Source: ZC4RG29 sp964521255 (lineage in GTDB: Bacteria; Bacteroidota; Bacteroidia; Cytophagales; Cyclobacteriaceae). From it: a stretch of 64,000 bases of DNA. Positions 58,426 to 64,000 of this stretch are shown here, piece after piece. The number at the start of each line of letters is the position of its first letter. Positions within the stretch are counted from its first letter, which is position 1. The notes beneath the pieces are model-generated. The model did no database searches. It had not been told where the DNA came from and saw only the letters and a program-made list of their open reading frames with translations. The stretch spans positions 523,824 through 587,823 of the forward strand of contig CAZFRM010000001.1 of assembly GCA_964521255.1 (NCBI GenBank), read 5' to 3'. A program made the translations under genes and the position numbers.

Positions 58426-59007
58426 ATGCCCATTTCAACGGGCTTAGGAATTTTTATTGTTTGCTTGCTGATTTCTTGTCAACGTGAATACCTTCCCAAA
58501 CCCATCGGGTATAACAGGTTGAATTTACCAGCGCCCTCTTATCGTTCACTTCCCGATACTTTGCCGTATGATTTTGAGTATTCTGTTTATGCCCGGTTAT
58601 TGCCAGACACATCACGAATCCGTGGCCCTTACTGGATTGAGATCTATTATCCTGAAATAAAGTCCAACATTCACATCACTTATAAAAGCGTGAATAACAA
58701 CAAACAGCTTTTGAAAGAATTTATTGATGATTCGTATCGCCTCACTTCAAAACATCAGGTAAAGGCGTATGCAATTGATGAGTCTATTGTAAAAACACCG
58801 GGTGGCAAAACAGCGGTGATTGAAGAAATTCAGGGAGAAGTGCCAAGTCAGTTTCAATTTACGATGACGGACTCAACACAAAATTTTATTCGGGGAGCTT
58901 TGTATTTTAACACAAAAGTTCAAAACGACTCCCTTGCACCCGCTATTGAATACATGAAGAAAGAGATCATGCACTTGATCAACACACTGGAATGGAAAAA
59001 TAAGTGA
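58426..59007 (+). CDS. gldD: gliding motility lipoprotein GldD
   Basis: Exported lipoprotein required for gliding and type IX secretion in Flavobacterium. From the ATG at 58426 the signal reads MPISTGLGIFIVCLLISC with a good lipobox (LISC, Cys18); ATGs at 58375 and 58381 would overlap gldE and lengthen the N-terminus. The mature protein starts REYLPKPIGYNRLNLP, close to the YxPKPxGYxRL signature of GldD, and has the central WIEIYYPEIKSNIHITYK. It is 25 bases after the gldE stop. Together with gldE this points to a type IX secretion or gliding apparatus, although the main motor and channel genes are outside the window. Confidence 0.9.
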   Translation: MPISTGLGIFIVCLLISCQREYLPKPIGYNRLNLPAPSYRSLPDTLPYDFEYSVYARLLPDTSRIRGPYWIEIYYPEIKSNIHITYKSVNNNKQLLKEFIDDSYRLTSKHQVKAYAIDESIVKTPGGKTAVIEEIQGEVPSQFQFTMTDSTQNFIRGALYFNTKVQNDSLAPAIEYMKKEIMHLINTLEWKNK

Positions 59008-59078
59008 AGAGTACATGAGTGGTGAGAAGATAAATTCTGAAGAACCGTAAACTTGAAATCAATAAATCGAATAGAAAT

Positions 59079-59825
59079 ATGAATAAGTTACTCATCTTCA
59101 TTGCGCTGATAATCTGTCTGTCGCTGACCAGTCTTTCAACGGTTCAGAGCAAAGAATTTTACGAGTTACGTGTATATGAATTAACGATGGGCTCATTGCC
59201 TACTTTAGAAAAATATTTTACTGACGCTCTCATTCCCGCGCTGAATAGGCATGGCGTTCAGAATGTTGGCGTATTCCGGGAGACAGGTAAGAATGAACCT
59301 CCATTAATTTATCTTTTTATTCCTTACTCGTCGTTTAGTGATTATGAACGTGTCAAAGAAGCCCTGGCAAAAGATGCTGACTATGTGAAGATGAGCGACA
59401 GTTACAACAAAGTTGAAAAGCCTGTTTATTTCCGTTACGAATCTTCATTCATGCAGGCATTTGACGGATTGCCAAAAATGATTGTCCCTGCAAAAAATCC
59501 CAGAATTTTTGAATTGCGCATTTACCAGGGCTACAGCGATGATGCTGTGCGACGAAAGGTCAAAATGTTTAATGAAGGAGAGTTTGATATTTTCTATAAT
59601 ACAAAACTTAATCCCGTATTTTTTGGAGAAGTAATTGCAGGCAAAGATCTTCCATGTCTTACTTATATGATCACCTTTAAAGATATGGAGGAAAGGGACA
59701 ATAACTGGAAAGCTTTTATAGCTCACCCGGATTGGAAAAAAATGTCAGGTGATCCTCAATACGCAAATACGGTATCTAAAATTATTCGCGTGTTTCTTGA
59801 GCCAATGGCTTGTTCGCAGATATAG
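59079..59825 (+). CDS. exported NIPSNAP-family protein
   Basis: A 248-residue protein with signal peptide (about 1-22, ending TVQS) and two NIPSNAP-type ferredoxin-like domains: FYELRVYELTMGSLPTLEKYF (about 26-125) and RIFELRIYQGYSDDAVRRKV (about 145-245), the second ending DPQYANTVSKIIRVFLEP. NIPSNAP domains are small dimeric alpha-beta units of unclear function, often placed next to metabolic enzymes in bacteria. The neighbour is a convergent amidase. No catalytic residues are suggested by the sequence. Confidence 0.88.
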   Translation: MNKLLIFIALIICLSLTSLSTVQSKEFYELRVYELTMGSLPTLEKYFTDALIPALNRHGVQNVGVFRETGKNEPPLIYLFIPYSSFSDYERVKEALAKDADYVKMSDSYNKVEKPVYFRYESSFMQAFDGLPKMIVPAKNPRIFELRIYQGYSDDAVRRKVKMFNEGEFDIFYNTKLNPVFFGEVIAGKDLPCLTYMITFKDMEERDNNWKAFIAHPDWKKMSGDPQYANTVSKIIRVFLEPMACSQI

Positions 59826-59843
59826 TTATCAGTTATCCGTTAA
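59825..59843. repeat. short dispersed repeat (GTTATCCGTTAA type), copy 2
   Basis: GTTATCAGTTATCCGTTAA directly after the NIPSNAP stop; it nearly equals the stretch at 30396-30413 after metK, so this small sequence recurs at 3' ends of genes. Confidence 0.35.
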
Positions 59844-59856
59844 AATTTTAAATGAT

Positions 59857-61506
59857 TTAGGGAGTGAACAAATTCGGATGCCTTTCATCCCATTCAGTTA
59901 CTTCCTGGAATGCTCTGCCAATTGTTATTAATGCAGCTTCGCCTTGCAATTTGCCAAGAAAACTTATGCTCGTCGGGCTTCCTTTATCATTAAAACCATT
60001 GGATGCTACAAGACAGGGATGCCCTGTTAGGTTGGTCATAAGCAATTGATCTCCACCATAGGTAGGGGCAATGATTACATCATAATCTTTTGTGCGCTTA
60101 TGATACTCTTCAATCAGCTGTTGGCGTATTCGTGTTGCATTCACATATTCAACGGCGGGAATAAAACGTGCGCCTCTGAAAATATTTGGCCACGCATTTT
60201 TACGTTGATTGGTGAGCAGACTGTCACGGTTGGATCTTGTGAGATCGTCAAAAGCAGCAGCAGCTTCCGCAGATAAAATAATGGTTAATGCATTAACGGG
60301 AATATTATCAGGCAACTCAACATCTTCCATTTTTACTCCCAACGAAGAAATTGCTTCAAGCGCTTTTTGATTGTTGACTTTGTTTAATGTATCCGTATCA
60401 AACAAATTTTTCAGGTATCCGATCTTCAGATTTTTAACGTCCCTCTTTGCATCGTAATTGAATGGAGCATTCACCACTGTTTGATCTAATCCATCCACTC
60501 CTTTGATAGCATTGTATACAATAGCACAATCCAATGCTGTACGACACATAGGACCAATTTTATCCATGCTCCAGCACAATGCCATTGCTCCATAACGGCT
60601 TACCATTCCATAGGTAGGTCTTAACCCGGTAACACCACAACGTGTTGAAGGAGAAACTATTGATCCCCATGTTTCCGTTCCTATAGCAAAGGCCACGAGT
60701 CCTGCAGCAGTTGCTGAACCTGATCCGGCAGAAGAACCACTTGAACCCTGATCAAGATTCCAGGGATTTTTTGTCACACCACCATACCAAATATCACCCA
60801 TGGCCAGTGCACCCATCGTTAGCTTGACAATTAATACTGCGCCTGCATCTTCCAATTTTTTCACAACGGTTGCTGTCTCATCAATGGATTGATCTTTAAA
60901 AGGAGCAGCGCCCCATGTTGTCTTTGTACCTTTTACAGCAAGGAGATCTTTTATGCCATAAGGTATTCCATGTAACGGCCCGCGATATTTGCCAGCAGCA
61001 ATTTCAGCATCAGCTTTTTGTGCTTGCTGTAGTGCTGTCTCTTCAAGAATTGAAATGACGCATTGCAATGTGTCACCATATTTCTTTAGCCGGTTGAGGT
61101 AGAGCTTTGTAAGTTCAGTTGAAGTTATTTTTTTGTTTCTAAGTAAGACACCTAATTGATAGACAGGGTAAAAAACAAGTTCTTCTTTTCTGGCTGGCAT
61201 CTTTACCTCTTTCGGAAATCCCCATTCAATAGATCGTTGCGTTGTTTCACCTTTGAAACCTGATGGGTATGGATTGAAAAGCAAAGACATTCCAACATTG
61301 TTATTGAGTGAGTATTGGTGAATGTCTTTGTATGCAGTCATAGACTCTTCCAAATCTGTATGAAAAGAATCACGTTCTGCATCGGTGAAATGAAGATCGA
61401 AGAAAGGTTCGATCAGTTGAGTTGGATATTTCTGATTCTGTGACTTTAACTTTAGAGGAGCAGCTATAACTAATGTAGCTCCAATAAGAACATAAATAAG
61501 TTTCAT
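59857..61506 (-). CDS. exported amidase (amidase signature family)
   Basis: Amidase-signature enzyme, exported by a signal peptide when read from the ATG at 61506 (MKLIYVLIGATLVIAAPLKL); the frame runs further to 61554 but would overlap the neighbouring small gene. The Ser-cisSer-Lys triad is in GIPYGIKDLLAVKG (Lys) and the Gly/Ser-rich signature DQGSSGSSAGSGSATAAGLV with the nucleophile in TETWGSIVSPSTRCG. Length about 549 matches the exported family. Substrate is unknown; family members hydrolyse a range of amides including short peptides and nitrile-derived amides. It lies downstream of the nucleotidyltransferase pair on the same strand. Confidence 0.92.
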   Translation of the reverse strand: MKLIYVLIGATLVIAAPLKLKSQNQKYPTQLIEPFFDLHFTDAERDSFHTDLEESMTAYKDIHQYSLNNNVGMSLLFNPYPSGFKGETTQRSIEWGFPKEVKMPARKEELVFYPVYQLGVLLRNKKITSTELTKLYLNRLKKYGDTLQCVISILEETALQQAQKADAEIAAGKYRGPLHGIPYGIKDLLAVKGTKTTWGAAPFKDQSIDETATVVKKLEDAGAVLIVKLTMGALAMGDIWYGGVTKNPWNLDQGSSGSSAGSGSATAAGLVAFAIGTETWGSIVSPSTRCGVTGLRPTYGMVSRYGAMALCWSMDKIGPMCRTALDCAIVYNAIKGVDGLDQTVVNAPFNYDAKRDVKNLKIGYLKNLFDTDTLNKVNNQKALEAISSLGVKMEDVELPDNIPVNALTIILSAEAAAAFDDLTRSNRDSLLTNQRKNAWPNIFRGARFIPAVEYVNATRIRQQLIEEYHKRTKDYDVIIAPTYGGDQLLMTNLTGHPCLVASNGFNDKGSPTSISFLGKLQGEAALITIGRAFQEVTEWDERHPNLFTP

Positions 61507-61522
61507 GCAGAATGTAAATGTT

Positions 61523-61774
61523 TTATCGTTCGTTAATCCAGCGGATGACATCATTCAGATACTCTTCACTAAGATCATTCTTGTAGTATCTTTTGATGAA
61601 TTCAATTTTAAGCTCCTTTTCTGAAATGCCTGGCCGCTCATTCTTAATGCTGTTGATAACAATCTCCCTGACATCTTCCATCATTTGGAGTCCCATCAAA
61701 AATCTTTCCGCCTGACTTTTTGCAAGCATAATTTCAACCTGCTTTTTGTGGATATGTTCTGGTGTGTCGTTCAT
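61523..61774 (-). CDS. small partner protein of nucleotidyltransferase, 83 aa
   Basis: A small helical, charged protein (MNDTPEHIHKKQVEIMLAKS, then QAERFLMGLQMMEDVREIVI, and a C-terminal helix block ELKIEFIKRYYKND). The pattern of a KSxxERLxMGxxMF-type start and a RFYxxD-like end fits a family I have seen unannotated next to nucleotidyltransferase genes. Its ATG overlaps the TGA of the upstream nucleotidyltransferase by four bases (ATGA), showing translational coupling. I infer a two-protein module, possibly toxin-antitoxin like; the sequence alone does not prove it. Confidence 0.7.
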   Translation of the reverse strand: MNDTPEHIHKKQVEIMLAKSQAERFLMGLQMMEDVREIVINSIKNERPGISEKELKIEFIKRYYKNDLSEEYLNDVIRWINER

Positions 61775-62304
61775 TGCTCAAATAGATCAAAAGTATTTAG
61801 CTTTAGCTCGTTTATCCATGTTTTAATATAGCTATTATCCAGGTCAGAGCGTTCCATTAAATTTTTAATGTCATCAATTTGTTTTTCACTTTGTATTTCC
61901 TGAATCCAGATAAGCTTTGATAAAATCAAGTCCTCTGGTGTGACAAGCCACGTCTCAAAACTCAATGCGTTTGAACGCACCTTCCTCTTAAATTCCAGTT
62001 GCCGGTAAGGTGAATTTTTCCTAATGACAAAATCAATTTTATAACCGGATCGATGGTCTATTACATTAAACATTCCTCTTCTTTTGATTTCCTCTTCAAC
62101 AGTGGGTTTATGAAAATAAAAGTTTTTGTCAAAAATGGAGGCAAAGGAATCAATAAGATCAGTTTCAAGCTCTATTACAATATCGATGTCACGCGTCATT
62201 CGAGGGATGCTGTATGCATTCATTGCAACGCTTCCTGAAATCATGTATGGGATACCTTTTTCTTCAAGCGCTAATACAATTTCCTTGAGCAATTCAGTCA
62301 GCAT
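61771..62304 (-). CDS. nucleotidyltransferase-fold protein (AbiEii/DUF-type)
   Basis: A 177-residue protein with the minimal nucleotidyltransferase fold: MLTELLKEIVLALEEKGIPY, then ISGSVAMNAYSIPRMTRDID, where Gly24-Ser25 and Asp39/Asp41 form the nucleotide- and metal-binding motif GS...RxTxDxD. I start at ATG 62304; the open frame extends to 62352 but starts weakly. The rest (RYRQLEFKRKVRS, WLVTPEDLILSKLIWIQE) resembles the AbiEii/DUF6036-like group, where proteins often act as toxins or as stand-alone transferases. The following small gene overlaps by four bases, so they form one operon. The target is unknown. Confidence 0.85.
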   Translation of the reverse strand: MLTELLKEIVLALEEKGIPYMISGSVAMNAYSIPRMTRDIDIVIELETDLIDSFASIFDKNFYFHKPTVEEEIKRRGMFNVIDHRSGYKIDFVIRKNSPYRQLEFKRKVRSNALSFETWLVTPEDLILSKLIWIQEIQSEKQIDDIKNLMERSDLDNSYIKTWINELKLNTFDLFEQ

Positions 62305-62369
62305 AAATTCTTTCAGGAATTTAATGGAAAGCTTGTAAATTACTATTCGCAAATCAAAACCTCAGCCCT

Positions 62370-63209
62370 ATGAAAAAATTAATACTTCTTTTTTTATTAA
62401 TGCCTGCCATTTCCAGCATGGCTCAAGATGATATAACCATTTGCCATACGCCGGCTACAGAAAAGTTTGCCATGTTTGCTTCAAATAAATCATTCAATGC
62501 TGAGCACCCAAATCCCCTTCCATACATTCACATAAGTGCGGCAGGAAAAATGATCAAGTTCAAAGCATTGGATGGACAGGATGCTAATGCGTATCTCATA
62601 CCAGCTAAAAGTAAGACCTCAAATTGGATATTTGTTTTCCAGGAATGGTGGGGACTGAACGATCACATCAAACGAGAGGCGGAAAAATTTTATACCGACC
62701 TTGGCAATGTCAATGTACTTGCGCTGGATATGTTTGACGGCAAAATTGCGACTGACCGGGAAACAGCGGGTCAATATATGCAGGCCTTTAAACAGGAGCG
62801 TGGAAATGCAATTGTAAAAGGTGCATTGGATTATGCCGGAAAAGATGCAAAGATTGGAACGGTAGGCTGGTGTTTTGGAGGAGGCCAATCCATGCAGGCG
62901 GCTTTGATGGCAGGGAATCAGGCAACTGCTTGCGTTATCTACTACGGAATGCCAGAAGAGGATGTGAATAAATTGAAAACTTTGAATTGTGATGTTTTGG
63001 GAATCTTTGCTACCAATGAACAATGGATATCTCCTGCAGTGGTTGAAAAGTTTGAGGCAAATATGAAAGCTGCCGGTAAAAATCTCACGGTGAAGAATTA
63101 TGATGGAGATCATGGCTTTGCGAACCCAAGCAATCCGATCTACAATAAAGAGTTTACTGAGGACGCATACAAAAATGCATTGGCCTTCTTTAAAGCGAGG
63201 ATTAAATAA
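62370..63209 (+). CDS. exported dienelactone hydrolase-family protein
   Basis: Alpha/beta hydrolase of the dienelactone hydrolase family with signal peptide (about 1-18, ending SMAQ). The nucleophile Cys168 is in VGWCFGGGQSMQ, and the His is in DGDHGFANPSNP. The acid position reads GIFATNEQWIS, with Glu217 where Asp is usual. The N-terminal 60 residues before FVFQEWWGLNDHIKREAE are extra compared with the basic enzyme. Substrate unknown; known members open lactone rings or hydrolyse esters. It is divergent from the nucleotidyltransferase operon. Confidence 0.9.
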   Translation: MKKLILLFLLMPAISSMAQDDITICHTPATEKFAMFASNKSFNAEHPNPLPYIHISAAGKMIKFKALDGQDANAYLIPAKSKTSNWIFVFQEWWGLNDHIKREAEKFYTDLGNVNVLALDMFDGKIATDRETAGQYMQAFKQERGNAIVKGALDYAGKDAKIGTVGWCFGGGQSMQAALMAGNQATACVIYYGMPEEDVNKLKTLNCDVLGIFATNEQWISPAVVEKFEANMKAAGKNLTVKNYDGDHGFANPSNPIYNKEFTEDAYKNALAFFKARIK

Positions 63210-63225
63210 TTAATTATTCTAATGT

Positions 63226-63289
63226 GTCAATTAGCCGTCCGAAGGAGTCCATTCGGACAGCACATTCGCTATCGGCTAATCAATTAACT
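63226..63289. repeat. composite palindrome with ATTAGCC-type arms, copy 4
   Basis: CAATTAGCC (near 63228) and GGCTAATCAATT (near 63274) frame an inner stem GTCCGAA / TTCGGAC with the loop GGAGTCCAT. The arms resemble the repeats at 23322 and 54901. Confidence 0.5.
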
Positions 63290-63308
63290 GCTATGTAACA
63301 TTTGATAC

Positions 63309-63344
63309 AACAGGCGTAACATTCTGCGTTTTTAGCCTGTTTTC
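63309..63344 (+). terminator. possible terminator after dienelactone hydrolase
   Basis: AACAGGC (63309-63315) pairs with GCCTGTT (63335-63341), followed by TTC; the loop is long (19 bases) and T-rich, so this is a weak candidate. Confidence 0.4.
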
Positions 63345-63464
63345 ACAAAACCCACCAGCGCAACCTGCGTAAGTATGCCCAAATTCTGACGGCGGACACA
63401 CACTCCGGATACATGTTAACCGAAAGGATGAAAACAACAACACAATAATTTTTAATCAACCCAA

Positions 63465-63905
63465 ATGAAAACTTTATTTAATATAGACACACGTTTTTCT
63501 GTGCTTGCACTATCAGCTTTAATTTTTCTGGCCAGTTGTAATAATGACGATGAAAATGGATCGGGAGCAGATGAACAAAAGGTCATTGGCAACTATTCAG
63601 TAGAAGACACTGATGAGTGGGAGGAAACTGAGACTTATACGATTTCAATAACAAAGGGAAAAAATGGATCTAATCTTGAGATCAGCAACTTTGGTGATAT
63701 AATGTACGTTCCTGTTAAAGCAAACATAAAAGGAAACTCGCTCACCATTCCCGCGCAAACATTTAAAGGTAAAAGTATGACCATTGCAATCTCAGGCAAG
63801 GGAACGCTTAACAACAATAAGTTGAATTTCGACTACGTAATTGAAACAGATGACGACTATGTCTTAGAACACTCTTGCGTAGCAACTAAAATCGATAGCA
63901 ATTAA
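63465..63905 (+). CDS. putative lipoprotein, 146 aa
   Basis: I do not recognise a named family. The signal region MKTLFNIDTRFSVLALSALI ends with the lipobox FLASC (Cys25), so the product is a lipoprotein. An acidic, disordered stretch (NNDDENGSGADEQ) leads into a small beta-barrel-like domain (KVIGNYSVEDTDEWEETETY, ITKGKNGSNLEISNF, GKGTLNNNKLNFDYVIETDD) of the kind seen in lipocalin-like lipoproteins of Bacteroidota. The gene is intact, has an ATG, and is preceded by about 250 bases with a repeat and a weak terminator. After its stop I see nothing further to the window end. Confidence 0.75.
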   Translation: MKTLFNIDTRFSVLALSALIFLASCNNDDENGSGADEQKVIGNYSVEDTDEWEETETYTISITKGKNGSNLEISNFGDIMYVPVKANIKGNSLTIPAQTFKGKSMTIAISGKGTLNNNKLNFDYVIETDDDYVLEHSCVATKIDSN

Positions 63906-64000
63906 TGGTGTAGTTTATAATTAATATCCGACTAAAAACGAACATCTACATAATCCCTTGATTTTCTTGATTCCATAGTCTCTCTCCCTCGGAGAGAGGT

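Overview
The window looks like a chromosomal segment of a Bacteroidota bacterium, most likely of the order Cytophagales. Seen in the sequence: AT-rich DNA, dense coding, promoters of the TTTG-N19-TAnnTTTG type, frequent TTG/GTG starts without strong Shine-Dalgarno sequences, gldE-gldD next to ssb and mutY, a protein with SprB-type repeats and a type IX secretion-like C-terminus, and the extended IspH that I associate with this group. The order-level placement is inference. I see no rRNA or tRNA gene, CRISPR array, phage or complete insertion sequence, so this is mostly housekeeping and envelope chromosome with small intergenic repeats.

Layout. 1-4.6 kb: the 3' part of an acyl-CoA dehydrogenase, small envelope proteins, two thioredoxin-fold proteins and a VOC protein. 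4.7-11.6 kb: recG, then a membrane sensor (propeller plus Y_Y_Y, no kinase domain) directly followed by a soluble PAS histidine kinase. 11.6-15.8 kb: a tight operon of DinB-fold protein, PBP4-type peptidase, GH3 glycosidase and Gfo/Idh oxidoreductase, preceded by an inverted plus direct repeat that looks like an operator. 15.7-25.3 kb: ispH, a 57-residue protein, degP/htrA, an RlmI-type methyltransferase, an M20 peptidase, a Rieske protein, a metallo-beta-lactamase-fold hydrolase and a lipoprotein. 25.4-33.8 kb: a GAF protein, PrsW, an Atp10-like protein, a nitroreductase, metK, an RsmI-like methyltransferase, DUF2905, a degraded gene and an alpha/beta hydrolase; this region carries the most palindromic intergenic DNA. 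33.8-46.4 kb: lysA, dsbD, M23 peptidase, patatin-barrel protein, two tandem OmpA-family proteins, a transglutaminase-like protein and an aldehyde dehydrogenase. 46.6-52.2 kb: a large AsmA-family protein and the SprB-repeat surface protein. 52.3-59 kb: RNase G, a 29-residue mS38/COX24-type protein, a TPR protein, HU, mutY, ssb, gldE, gldD. 59-64 kb: NIPSNAP, amidase, a two-gene nucleotidyltransferase module, a dienelactone hydrolase and a lipoprotein.

How the genes work together. Several groups concern the envelope: peptidoglycan turnover (PBP4, GH3, M23), periplasmic thiol chemistry (DsbD, TlpA-like, thioredoxin-like), protein quality control (DegP, PrsW), outer membrane and surface (patatin-barrel, OmpA proteins, AsmA, SprB-repeat protein, GldD/GldE). 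The least understood items are the nucleotidyltransferase with its 83-residue partner, the split sensor pair, the operator-like repeats at 11.6 kb, an M23 enzyme with Cys in place of a zinc-ligand His, and a family of short dispersed intergenic repeats.
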